Shown: positions 5,769-12,814 of the stretch, in pieces
Position numbering within the stretch: the stretch's first letter is position 1
Layout of the letters: each line of letters begins with the position of its first letter
DNA from: Eubacterium sp.
GTDB taxonomy: Bacteria; Bacillota; Clostridia; Lachnospirales; Lachnospiraceae
NCBI GenBank assembly: GCA_017445525.1
Contig: JAFSTZ010000086.1
Location: 1 to 12,814, forward strand
Length of the DNA: 12,814 bases
Direction of reading: 5' to 3'
The notes under the pieces: model-generated
Told to the model about the DNA's origin: nothing
Database searches by the model: none
What the model saw: only the letters and a program-made list of their open reading frames with translations
Made by a program: the position numbers and the translations under genes

Positions 5769-7403
5769 ATGATGGATCGGCTTGTGGCGATTCGTGACAA
5801 GCTACTTGCTTTTTGGAATCGTTATACGACAAAACAGAAGACAATAATCATCTGCGTGGCGCTCGCAATACTCTTTGCGATCGTCCTTTTGGCGTATTTT
5901 CTTACAAGACCGGTTTATGTGGATCTCGTTACTCTGAACGCCGATGCAGCCAGTGAGTTCAGAGAACAGCTCGATGCAGCAGGAGTGGATTATGAGGACG
6001 AGGCGATATCCACCGACAGGGTGAGATTCAGAGTTGAGCAGGGACAGTACTCTGACGCAGTGGTTGTTATGGGAGCCAACCAGATCACCGACAGTGAGGG
6101 TATGTCCTGGGAGGATGCTCTTCAGGAGGATATGACGACGACATCTCAGGTGCGTTCCGCAAAGATCGATCTGGCACTTCAGTCATCCATACGAACCGGA
6201 CTTCTGACATTTGACGGCGTAGAGGACGCAACAGTCTATCTGTCGAGGCAGGAGGATGATATGACGGTCTTCGCTGAGAAGGCGGAGGCATATGTCAGTG
6301 CGTCACTGAAGCTTGCCAAGGGCTACGAGATGGATCAGAATGTTGCCATGGGCATCGCATATTATATAGCAAATGCAGTTGGCAACAAAACTACGGACAA
6401 TATCATCATCACGGACACTACAGGAAATCTTCTGTACGGAAGCAAGGAGGACAACACTCTCGGAGGTTCCGTAACGGGCGTAAACGACTACCGTGAGAAA
6501 CTGCAGAACACATTTGCTAAAAATGTTGAGACCATGTTGAGAAAAGCAGGATGGGATGATGTCGAGATCGGAAAGAGTGCTATCAAGTTCCGTATGGACA
6601 AGATAGAAGAACTCGTAAAAACGTATACTGCAAATGAAGGAATGGAGCAGGGACTTTACTCTCATTCATATAACTATAAATCGACCGGCCAGTCAGGAAC
6701 CGGCGGTATCCCCGGAACGGATTCAAACGGAGATCTGACTGACTATCCTATAGTCGGAACCGGATCGACCAATACCGAGACAACTTTGGATAAATACGAC
6801 TACCTGCCCAATGAAACCGTAAGAAATATCGAGTACGAGGTTGGGGCGGTTGTTCCGGAGGAGTCATCTATCGGTATCATCCTCACTCACTATAATATAC
6901 TTCATGAGGAGACTCTTCAGGAGCAGGGAATGCTTGATGAGATATCTTTTGATGAATATGTTGAGCAGAATTCTGCAGCTACTCAGATAGAGCTTCCGAA
7001 CAGGGATGAACTCATAGAGCTTGTATCGGCGGCAACCGGTATAGCAACCGGTAATATCGATATCATGGCTTATGACCAGCCGGTATATGAAGCTGCGGAG
7101 ACGGGATCATTTTTCGATAATATAACCAATTATCTCATGGTGATCCTGACCGTACTCATTGCAATACTTTTGATATTTGTTATCATCAGAGGAACATCGC
7201 CGGTTGAGGTTACGGAGACTGAACCGGAGTTGTCAGTGGAGGATCTTTTGGAATCTACCAGGGATGATCATGAAGCTCTTGATGAGATTGAGCTTGAGGA
7301 TAAATCTGAAACAAGGATCATGATTGAGAAGTTTGTTGATGAGAATCCGGAAGCGGTAGCACTCCTGCTCCGTAACTGGATAAATGAAGATTGGGGTGGA
7401 TGA
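5769..7403 (+). CDS. fliF: Flagellar MS-ring protein FliF
   Basis: FliF forms the membrane ring that is the base of the flagellum and carries the FliG rotor. From the first of two adjacent ATGs (5769, 5772) the product is 544 aa, a usual length. A membrane segment lies at about 24-46 (IIICVALAILFAIVLLAYFL), then the YscJ/FliF ring-building domain. A low-complexity Gly/Ser/Thr/Asn-rich stretch follows in the middle of the periplasmic part. The second membrane segment is at about 455-472. The cytoplasmic tail ends ENPEAVALLLRNWINED, the canonical FliG-binding helix. GGAGG (5754-5758) is 10 nt before the first ATG. The open frame continues upstream to 5667 through the structured element, but those 34 codons lack conservation and a ribosome binding site, so they are left out. 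Confidence 0.96.
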   Translation: MMDRLVAIRDKLLAFWNRYTTKQKTIIICVALAILFAIVLLAYFLTRPVYVDLVTLNADAASEFREQLDAAGVDYEDEAISTDRVRFRVEQGQYSDAVVVMGANQITDSEGMSWEDALQEDMTTTSQVRSAKIDLALQSSIRTGLLTFDGVEDATVYLSRQEDDMTVFAEKAEAYVSASLKLAKGYEMDQNVAMGIAYYIANAVGNKTTDNIIITDTTGNLLYGSKEDNTLGGSVTGVNDYREKLQNTFAKNVETMLRKAGWDDVEIGKSAIKFRMDKIEELVKTYTANEGMEQGLYSHSYNYKSTGQSGTGGIPGTDSNGDLTDYPIVGTGSTNTETTLDKYDYLPNETVRNIEYEVGAVVPEESSIGIILTHYNILHEETLQEQGMLDEISFDEYVEQNSAATQIELPNRDELIELVSAATGIATGNIDIMAYDQPVYEAAETGSFFDNITNYLMVILTVLIAILLIFVIIRGTSPVEVTETEPELSVEDLLESTRDDHEALDEIELEDKSETRIMIEKFVDENPEAVALLLRNWINEDWGG

Positions 7404-7424
7404 TAAAGGATTGGAGGGATCAAC

Positions 7425-8441
7425 ATGGCAGCAGCTCCCGTAACGGATCTTGACGGTGTACAGAAGGCCGCAATACTTCTGATCACTCTCGGGCCAGAGA
7501 AAGCAGCCACTATTTTTAAACATCTGAAGGAAGATGAGATAGAACAGCTGACACTTGAGATAGCGAACACGAGAAGTGTTCCGCCCAATCAGAAGGAAGC
7601 TGTATTAAATGAGTTTTATGAAGTCTGTCTTGCTCAGCAGTATATTGCAGAGGGTGGTATCGGATATGCGAAAGAGCTGTTGCAACAGGCTCTCGGTGAT
7701 GATAAGGCAGCTCAGGTGCTTGGCAAGCTGACCGCTTCTCTGCAGGTAAGACCTTTTGAGTTTATCAGAAAGACAGAGGCGACTCAGATATTGAACTTTA
7801 TACAGGACGAGCATCCTCAGACGATAGCACTTATCCTGTCGTATCTGTCTCCGCAACAGGCAGCAGCCATTATCTCGGCACTTACTCCGGACAAACAGAC
7901 CGATGTTGCAAAGCGTATTGCGATGATGGACAGAACAAGTCCCGATGTCATCAAGGAGGTCGAGAACATATTGGAGCAGAAGCTGTCTTCTCTGGTCAGC
8001 CAGGATTACACCATCGTCGGTGGTGTGGATTCTGTAGTAGAGGTCCTGAATACTGTAGACCGTGGTACAGAAAAACATATCATGGAAAACTTGGAGATCG
8101 AGGAGCCGGAGCTGGCAGACGAGATCCGCAAGAAGATGTTCGTGTTCGAGGATATCCTCATGCTGGACGATCGTTCCATCCAGCGTGTGCTGCGTGAGGT
8201 TGAGAACTCCGAGCTTGCGGTCGCACTTAAAAATGCCAACGAAGAGGTTCAGAACGTTATCTTCAACAACATGTCTTCGCGTCTTGCCGATATGATCAGG
8301 GAGGATATGGAATACATGGGTCCTGTCAGGTTGAAGGATGTTGAGGAAGCACAGCAGAAGATCGTTAATGTTATCAGGAAGCTGGAGGATAGCGCAGAGA
8401 TCGTTATTTCACGTGGTGGAGGAGACGAGATAATTGTCTAA
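7425..8441 (+). CDS. fliG: Flagellar motor switch protein FliG
   Basis: FliG sits on the cytoplasmic face of the MS ring, takes torque from the stator (MotA) and changes rotor direction through FliM. The 338-aa product is of standard length with three domains: N-terminal FliF-binding (1-105), middle with the EHPQTIALILSYL segment (129-141; EHPQ is the FliM-contact motif), and C-terminal. The C-terminal domain has GGVDSVVEVLN (199-209), MFVFEDILMLDDRSIQ (238-253) and the charged torque helix VLREVENSELAVALK (255-269). GGAGG (7413-7417) is 7 nt before the ATG, 21 nt after fliF. The last codons overlap the start of fliH by 8 nt. No missing motifs were noticed. Confidence 0.97.
   Translation: MAAAPVTDLDGVQKAAILLITLGPEKAATIFKHLKEDEIEQLTLEIANTRSVPPNQKEAVLNEFYEVCLAQQYIAEGGIGYAKELLQQALGDDKAAQVLGKLTASLQVRPFEFIRKTEATQILNFIQDEHPQTIALILSYLSPQQAAAIISALTPDKQTDVAKRIAMMDRTSPDVIKEVENILEQKLSSLVSQDYTIVGGVDSVVEVLNTVDRGTEKHIMENLEIEEPELADEIRKKMFVFEDILMLDDRSIQRVLREVENSELAVALKNANEEVQNVIFNNMSSRLADMIREDMEYMGPVRLKDVEEAQQKIVNVIRKLEDSAEIVISRGGGDEIIV
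8418..8424 (+). promoter_or_regulatory. Ribosome binding site for the fliH TTG start
   Basis: GGAGGAG within the end of fliG stands 9 nt before the TTG at 8434. The nearest in-frame ATG (8470) has no such site, and the ATG at 8444 is out of frame and stops after two codons. This supports initiation at TTG. Confidence 0.7.
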
Positions 8442-9318
8442 TAATGTTGTAACATATCCGTTCGTAAATATGCAGGGACAGGAGGCCCGGTCTGTCTCGT
8501 ATGAGAAGCCGGGCAGCTTTTCACCCTTGGAGAAGCCCAGGAAGGTTGTAGTCCGTGATGCTGAAGAGGTTGCGGAGGAGCTGGAAAAGGGGTTTTCCAT
8601 AGAGGAGATTTTCAAGGTGCTCCCATCAGGACCCGTCAAGGTCGGTGGTGATCAGGCAGATGCTGATAACGGCTTTACTGCGGGGCTGCATGCTGAGGAG
8701 ATCGACAAAGAAGCGGATGAGATCATAGAAAAAGCAAATGCTCAGGCGGATGAGATAGTTTCTTCTGCTAGGGAGCAGGCTGATGAGATAGTTGTTGAAG
8801 CCAGAAAACAGGCTGATGATGTGATGTCCCAGGCACATGCCGAGGGCTTTGAAGTGGGCAAGGAAGAGGGGATAGCCGCTGCGGGTGCTGAGATCGATGC
8901 CATCAGAGCGGAGCTTGAGGATGAGAGAAGAACCCTTGAAGAGGAGTATGCACAAAAAGTATCTGAGCTTGAACCGCAGTTTGCCGGACTGGTTGCCGGT
9001 CTTCTGGAGAAGCTTACCGGCGTTGTAGGCGAGGAGTATGAGGATATCATCCTTCATCTGATAAAGTCGGGTCTTAACGAAGTCAGGAAGACAGATCATA
9101 TAATTGTGAGAGTTTCGCAGGAGGATATCCTCACGGCGGAAAGTCACAAGAAAGATTTTCTTGAAAGATTTGAGGGAGATGTTGCCATAGATATACAGGG
9201 GCAGGAGGGTCTCCGGAAAAATGAGTGCTTTATAGAAACTGATAATCAGATGTTAGATGCCGGGTTGAAAACGCAGCTTGACAATCTGATCACGGCACTT
9301 AGGCTTTTGTCACAGTGA
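8434..9318 (+). CDS. fliH: Flagellar export ATPase regulator FliH
   Basis: FliH binds the export ATPase FliI, holds it inactive and docks it at the export gate; it is related to the b and delta subunits of F-type ATP synthase. The product is 294 aa. After a variable N-terminus there is a charged Ala/Glu-rich helix with an exact 11-residue repeat (residues 94-148), then a long coiled coil (about 150-190). The C-terminal domain follows (GLVAGLLEKLTGVVGEEYEDIILHLI and the end NECFIETDNQMLDAGLKTQLDNLI), typical of FliH/YscL. The start is a TTG inside the last codons of fliG, giving MSNN at the N-terminus. The 8-nt overlap implies coupled translation. FliH is poorly conserved in general; the assignment rests on this C-terminal pattern plus its place between fliG and fliI. 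Confidence 0.93.
   Translation: MSNNVVTYPFVNMQGQEARSVSYEKPGSFSPLEKPRKVVVRDAEEVAEELEKGFSIEEIFKVLPSGPVKVGGDQADADNGFTAGLHAEEIDKEADEIIEKANAQADEIVSSAREQADEIVVEARKQADDVMSQAHAEGFEVGKEEGIAAAGAEIDAIRAELEDERRTLEEEYAQKVSELEPQFAGLVAGLLEKLTGVVGEEYEDIILHLIKSGLNEVRKTDHIIVRVSQEDILTAESHKKDFLERFEGDVAIDIQGQEGLRKNECFIETDNQMLDAGLKTQLDNLITALRLLSQ
8713..8877 (+). repeat. Five 11-residue (33-bp) repeats encoding a hendecad helix in FliH
   Basis: The encoded units start at residues 94, 105, 116, 127 and 138: ADEIIEKANAQ, ADEIVSSAREQ, ADEIVVEARKQ, ADDVMSQAHAE and GFEVGKEEGIA. The middle units are also alike in DNA (CAGGC-GATGAGATAGTT twice), pointing to local duplication. Confidence 0.8.
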
Positions 9319-9377
9319 CATTATTGATATTTATCTGATTATTTTTATCGTTTTTGTATATAAAAGGGGATGTGAGT

Positions 9378-10724
9378 ATGCCTTCTGCAGCAATTTCGGT
9401 TGCCAAGTATAATGCGCTTCTTGACAGGAGCTACGTAAAACATCTTGGTAAGGTGGCAAAGGTCGTTGGGCTGACGGTAGAGTCCATTGGTCCTGAAGCA
9501 AAGCTAAATGACCTGTGTTTGATCCACTCTGTATCAAGACCTAATCCCGTGAAGGCCGAGGTGGTCGGCTTCAGGGATGACAGGGTATTGCTCATGCCCT
9601 ATGATGATGTGGAGGGTGTCGGTCTGGGAAGCTTCGTTGAAAACACGGGGGCTCCACTTACCGTGGCCGTTACCGATGAGCTTTTGGGACAGTCTCTTGA
9701 CGGAGTCGGCAATCCGATGTCGTTTGAAGGACTGCCGGAGGGCTCTCCCAGATATTCGGTGGAGGCTGATCCGCCGGATCCTCTATCCAGAGAGATCATC
9801 ACGGATGTATTGCCGCTTGGAGTAAAGGCGGTTGACGGACTGATCACTGTCGGCAAGGGACAGCGTATCGGGATATTTGCCGGCTCGGGTGTCGGCAAAA
9901 GTACTCTTATGGGTATGTTTGCCAGAAACACAAAAGCGGATATAAATGTTATCGCGCTCATCGGCGAGCGAGGTCGTGAGGTTCGCGAGTTCATAGAGAG
10001 GGATCTCGGACCTGAGGGTATGAAAAGGTCAGTAGTGGTCATAGCAACATCCGACAGACCTGCGCTCATCAGAAATAAGGCAGCAAAAACAGCTACGGCT
10101 ATAGCAGAGTATTTCAGGGATCAGGGTAAGGATGTTCTGCTTATGATGGACAACCTCACCCGTTTTTCCATGGCGCAGAGAGAGATTGGCCTGGCGTCGG
10201 GTGAACCTCCGGTATCCAGAGGATATCCACCCAGCGTATACTCGGAGATGCCAAAGCTCCTTGAGAGAGCCGGAAACTCTGACAAGGGATCGATCACCGG
10301 TCTTTACGCAGTGCTTGTTGACGGCGATGATTTCAATGTGCCGATAGCGGATACTGCCAGAGGTATCCTCGACGGTCATATCGTACTGTCGCGAGGCATG
10401 GCACAGAAGAATCACTATCCTGCCATAGATGTACTTGCAAGTATTTCCCGTGTCATGTCGGCAGTTGCCACCAAGGAACACAAGCAGATAGCAGGACAGA
10501 TGAAGGAGGTACTTGCAACCTACAGGGATGCGGAGGATCTGATAAATATAGGCGCTTACAGATCCGGTTCGAACAAGTCAATTGACTACGCCATCGAGAA
10601 GATAGATGCGGTGAACAGCTTTCTGAAGCAGGGCACCGATGAGAAGTTTGATTTTGACGACATAGTTGCTCAGATGACGGCGATCTTTCAGGAACCGGAT
10701 ATTGATAATTCTGAACAAGTATGA
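9378..10724 (+). CDS. fliI: Flagellum-specific export ATPase FliI
   Basis: FliI is a hexameric ATPase, homologous to the F1 beta subunit, that helps unload and unfold substrates for the flagellar type III export gate. The 448-aa product (from the ATG at 9378) has Walker A AGSGVGKST (168-176) and Walker B VLLMMD (253-258), running into the FliI/YscN signature NLTRFSMAQREIGL. GEPPVSRGYPPSVYSEMPKL and the arginine-finger region ADTARGILDGHIVLSR follow. AAAGGGGA (9363-9370) is placed 7 nt before the ATG. An in-frame TTG at 9354 and a GTG at 9372 are poorer starts, the GTG lying too close to that site. The 59-nt gap after fliH is very AT-rich and may hold a weak promoter. Length and motifs are fully typical. 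Confidence 0.98.
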   Translation: MPSAAISVAKYNALLDRSYVKHLGKVAKVVGLTVESIGPEAKLNDLCLIHSVSRPNPVKAEVVGFRDDRVLLMPYDDVEGVGLGSFVENTGAPLTVAVTDELLGQSLDGVGNPMSFEGLPEGSPRYSVEADPPDPLSREIITDVLPLGVKAVDGLITVGKGQRIGIFAGSGVGKSTLMGMFARNTKADINVIALIGERGREVREFIERDLGPEGMKRSVVVIATSDRPALIRNKAAKTATAIAEYFRDQGKDVLLMMDNLTRFSMAQREIGLASGEPPVSRGYPPSVYSEMPKLLERAGNSDKGSITGLYAVLVDGDDFNVPIADTARGILDGHIVLSRGMAQKNHYPAIDVLASISRVMSAVATKEHKQIAGQMKEVLATYRDAEDLINIGAYRSGSNKSIDYAIEKIDAVNSFLKQGTDEKFDFDDIVAQMTAIFQEPDIDNSEQV

Positions 10725-10766
10725 TGAGGTACTAACACATCCCGAATCATATCGAGGTTACAGATT

Positions 10767-11207
10767 ATGGCTCGTTTTCGATTTAAACTGCAGAACATCC
10801 TGAATATGAAAGAGAAGCTCGAGGAGCAAGCGAAGAATGAGTACTCTCAGGCAAATATGAGACTTCGTGAGGCCGAGGAGGAAGAAGAGCGGCTGAAGGC
10901 ACGACAGGCTGATGCAGAGGCAGAGCTTGCCAAGCTGTTGAGCGAGACTTTGGATGTTATGAAGATAAAGCAGGGCGAGGATGCTGTTGAGATACTGAAG
11001 GTGTATGTCAGGCAACAGCATCTTGTTGTGATACAGTGTGCGAGAGAGGTTGAGATCGCCAGAGAGAAGTTGAATGAAGCTATGAAAGAGAGAAAGACCT
11101 TTGAAAAGCTAAGAGAACATGCCTTTGAGGATTTCCTGAAAGAAGTGAATCTGGCTGAGCAAAAGGAAGTAGATGAGTTGGTAAGTTACAGACATGGGAG
11201 GATGTGA
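10767..11207 (+). CDS. fliJ: Flagellar export chaperone FliJ
   Basis: FliJ is a coiled-coil protein that sits like the gamma subunit in the FliI ring and contacts the export gate FlhA. The 146-aa product starts ARFRFKLQNILNMKEKLEEQ, the recurring F-F-LQ-L pattern of Gram-positive FliJ. It is almost wholly charged helix and ends with EHAFEDFLKEVNLAEQKEVDE, the usual FliJ tail. GAGGT (10754-10758) is 8 nt before the ATG. The gap from fliI is 42 nt, and the next gene starts 2 nt after its stop. The sequence is low in specific signatures, so position adds much to the call. Confidence 0.93.
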   Translation: MARFRFKLQNILNMKEKLEEQAKNEYSQANMRLREAEEEEERLKARQADAEAELAKLLSETLDVMKIKQGEDAVEILKVYVRQQHLVVIQCAREVEIAREKLNEAMKERKTFEKLREHAFEDFLKEVNLAEQKEVDELVSYRHGRM

Positions 11208-11209
11208 AC

Positions 11210-11980
11210 ATGGCTAAAGAAGATAAAGAGAAAGAAAAACAGGAAGGGGCTGAGGTTACCGCAGATGCTGGAGAAAGCTCGGGGTCTAAAGTCGTAACTC
11301 TGATCATAGTTCTTGTCATAGTTATCATATGGCTTGCTATATTCGGACTTTTGATAAAGCTCGATGTGGGCGGTTTCGGAAGCGGTGTGCTCTATCCGGT
11401 GCTCAAGGATGTACCTGTTATCAGTATGATATTGCCCGAACCGGATGCCAGTAAAACAGATGAAACATACTATGATAACCTCGCTGAAGCAAATGCACGT
11501 ATAAAAGAGCTTGAGGCTCAGCTTGCGTCTACATCCAGCTCGAATACTGCCAACAGTGACGAGATAGAGGATCTGAAAAAAGAGAATGCAAGGCTGAAAA
11601 AATTTGAGGAGGCTCAGGCCAACTTTGCAAAGCAGCAGTCGAGATTCTACGAGGAAGTCGTGATGAACGACAAGGCGCCGGATATAGAGGAGTATAAGAA
11701 TTATTATGAAATGATCGATCCGGATAATGCCGAAAAGATTTATGAAAAGGTAGCCAAGAAGTATCAGTATGCCGCCGAGATCAAGAAACAGGGCGAGATC
11801 TACGCCAGGATGCAGCCTGCAAAGGCAGCGGAGGTTCTGACTGAGATGTCTGCTGATCTGACTCTGGTGACACAGATACTTGACAGTATGGCAGATAATA
11901 AGAGAGCTCTTATCATGGATCAGATGGATGCCGGTGTTGCGGCACAGATCACAACAAAGTCAGCTGCGATGAAGAGGTGA
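11210..11980 (+). CDS. ylxF: YlxF/MotE-like membrane coiled-coil flagellar protein
   Basis: This gene occupies the fliJ-ylxF-fliK slot of Gram-positive flagellar operons. The 256-aa product has a lysine/glutamate-rich cytoplasmic N-terminus (1-27), one membrane segment (about 28-50) and a coiled coil (about 85-145, LAEANARIKELEAQLAS onward). The C-terminal domain (about 166-250, MQPAKAAEVLTEMSADLTLVTQIL) resembles the MgtE-N-like repeats of YlxF/MotE proteins. MotE in alphaproteobacteria is a chaperone for a motor protein; the role of YlxF in Firmicutes is not settled, so no precise function is claimed. The ATG at 11210 is chosen because GGGAGG (11196-11201) lies 8 nt before it; an in-frame GTG at 11204 is too close. 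It is likely coupled to fliJ. Confidence 0.85.
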   Translation: MAKEDKEKEKQEGAEVTADAGESSGSKVVTLIIVLVIVIIWLAIFGLLIKLDVGGFGSGVLYPVLKDVPVISMILPEPDASKTDETYYDNLAEANARIKELEAQLASTSSSNTANSDEIEDLKKENARLKKFEEAQANFAKQQSRFYEEVVMNDKAPDIEEYKNYYEMIDPDNAEKIYEKVAKKYQYAAEIKKQGEIYARMQPAKAAEVLTEMSADLTLVTQILDSMADNKRALIMDQMDAGVAAQITTKSAAMKR

Positions 11981-11985
11981 GTGGT

Positions 11986-12012
11986 TAAGCTATTTATATT
12001 TCCTGCCGATAT
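11986..12012 (+). promoter_or_regulatory. Candidate sigma-28 (SigD) promoter upstream of fliK
   Basis: TAAG (11986-11989) is followed by exactly 15 nt and GCCGATAT (12005-12012). The SigD consensus is TAAA-N15-GCCGATAT, so only one base differs. It lies in a non-coding gap, with the expected start near 12019. GCCGATAT also occurs inside fliE and fliG as Ala-Asp codons, but there without a good -35. Confidence 0.5.
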
Positions 12013-12020
12013 ATATCCCG

Positions 12021-12046
12021 ACAGAGTGTGCCTGTATACACTCTGT
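12021..12046 (+). promoter_or_regulatory. Perfect 9-bp hairpin in the fliK leader
   Basis: ACAGAGTGT (12021-12029) pairs perfectly with ACACTCTGT (12038-12046) around an 8-nt loop. No T run follows, so it is not a standard terminator. It begins one or two bases after the predicted SigD start, where it could protect the 5' end of a fliK transcript. Confidence 0.55.
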
Positions 12047-12073
12047 GAGATCAAAACGGAAGGAGGCATGCAC

Positions 12074-12814
12074 ATGAAGACACAGGGAATCACCCTGATG
12101 ACTTCCCAGACGACGGAGGTCAAGATCAAGAAAAAGACCAATGCTCAGGATGCTACATTTGACAACTTCATAGCGAACAACGCATCAGGTGTAAGCAAGA
12201 GACCGCAGAACCCCAATGCAAGTATCGCAGAGACGAAGTCGAGCATGGAAGCCAAGTCGTCAAAGGTTCAAAGTTCTAAAAAATCTGAGGACGGATCCTC
12301 TTCCGATAAAACCCAAAGCAAGGATGCTGTAACAAACGGACAGAGAAATAATTCAGATGATGCAAACACCGCAAAGGATATCAAGGACCAGCCGGTAAAG
12401 ACCGATGATGTGACAGATGTCAAGTCGACCGGGACTGAGCTTGTATCCGAAGACGGACAGATCGACATCGAAAAGGTAAATGAAGAGATCATGGCGATTC
12501 TTCAGGATATCCTCAATCTCCTGCCACAGGATGTTCAGGATATTTTCGATCAGATAGGTATGCAGCCGACGGATCTTTTTACCGGTATTCAGACCGGAGA
12601 GATCGAGAGCTTTTCTATCACAACAGTTCAGGTATTTGTTATGGAGGTTCACGGTATCGAGGATCCCAGCGCATTTCTCACAAACGATATGCTGAATCAG
12701 GAGATGAACGATATCTTTGATAAGATGAAGACTCTCCTTGCAGAGATGATGAGAGTCGGGGTTCAGGATATCGAAAAGATGGATGATGCGGTTTGGGAGT
12801 CATTTGCAGGAGAT
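12074..12814 (+). CDS. fliK: Flagellar hook-length control protein FliK (partial, 3' end beyond window)
   Basis: FliK is an exported molecular ruler that stops hook growth and switches export to filament proteins. The 247 codons seen are open to the window edge. The N-terminal 120 residues are polar and rich in Ser, Lys, Asp and Thr with little expected structure, as in FliK N-termini. A helical, hydrophobic-patterned part follows, with MAILQDILNLLPQDVQDIFD (about 140-159). The conserved C-terminal FliK domain would lie beyond the edge. AAGGAGG (12060-12066) is 7 nt before the ATG at 12074; an ATG at 12068 is too close. The assignment rests mainly on position after fliJ-ylxF and on composition, since FliK N-termini are poorly conserved. 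Confidence 0.78.
   Translation, partial: MKTQGITLMTSQTTEVKIKKKTNAQDATFDNFIANNASGVSKRPQNPNASIAETKSSMEAKSSKVQSSKKSEDGSSSDKTQSKDAVTNGQRNNSDDANTAKDIKDQPVKTDDVTDVKSTGTELVSEDGQIDIEKVNEEIMAILQDILNLLPQDVQDIFDQIGMQPTDLFTGIQTGEIESFSITTVQVFVMEVHGIEDPSAFLTNDMLNQEMNDIFDKMKTLLAEMMRVGVQDIEKMDDAVWESFAGD

Noticed and set aside
5405..5844. Several minus-strand open frames over the fliE-fliF gap
   Set aside because: They arise from the symmetric, GC-rich palindromic sequence; no start signals and no recognisable protein features.
8267..8293. SigD-like GCCGATAT inside fliG
   Set aside because: The -35 position reads CAAC, and the octamer encodes the conserved Ala-Asp-Met of FliG.
9324..9351. Promoter before fliI (TTGATA, 16 nt, TATCGT)
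   Set aside because: The gap is so AT-rich that such a match is expected by chance and the -10 is poor; left out as a feature.

Overview
The window is chromosomal core DNA from a motile Gram-positive bacterium of the Clostridia, most likely Lachnospiraceae (a Butyrivibrio/Roseburia-like organism). The basis is moderate GC, strong GGAGG-type ribosome binding sites, a CodY repressor of the clostridial type, and a Bacillus/Clostridium-type flagellar gene order. The genus cannot be fixed from this sequence alone. All genes are on the + strand and none looks broken. Only the last (fliK) is cut by the window edge.

Layout. Bases 32-1141 encode DprA (DNA uptake/recombination mediator). Bases 1295-3355 encode topoisomerase I with three C-terminal zinc ribbons. 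Bases 3448-4233 encode CodY, the nutrient-sensing global regulator, behind a good extended -10 promoter of its own. After a weak terminator-like hairpin, the early fla/che-type operon begins: flgB, flgC, fliE (proximal rod and rod/MS-ring junction), fliF (MS ring), fliG (rotor/switch), fliH-fliI-fliJ (export ATPase complex), a ylxF/MotE-like membrane coiled-coil protein, and the first 247 codons of fliK (hook-length control). Most flagellar genes are separated by only -8 to about 60 nt, with several translationally coupled pairs. In Bacillus subtilis the corresponding order is dprA-topA-trmFO-xerC-hslV-hslU-codY-flgB and onward. Here the four genes between topA and codY are absent, so topA is followed directly by codY.

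Two places break the tight operon pattern. First, a 241-nt non-coding gap between fliE and fliF holds a GC-rich (about 59% by hand count) block at 5532-5751. Its ends pair with each other (12 bp with one bulged base), and it contains a 16-bp hairpin, a three-way junction and a long imperfect 22-bp hairpin. A local hairpin just before the fliF ribosome binding site competes with the closing helix. This is the best candidate for something undescribed: either a structured regulatory RNA in the flagellar transcript or a dispersed palindromic/MITE-like element. Second, the 93-nt ylxF-fliK gap contains a close match to a sigma-28 (SigD) promoter, TAAG-N15-GCCGATAT, followed at the expected transcription start by a perfect 9-bp hairpin. 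This suggests that fliK and downstream genes can also be transcribed as late flagellar genes.

How the genes work together: FliF forms the membrane ring on which FliG assembles, and FliE joins that ring to the FlgB/FlgC rod. FliH/FliI/FliJ power and gate export of rod, hook and FliK through the type III export gate encoded further downstream. CodY upstream offers a plausible nutritional link to motility, as known in B. subtilis, but I see no convincing CodY box in front of flgB.
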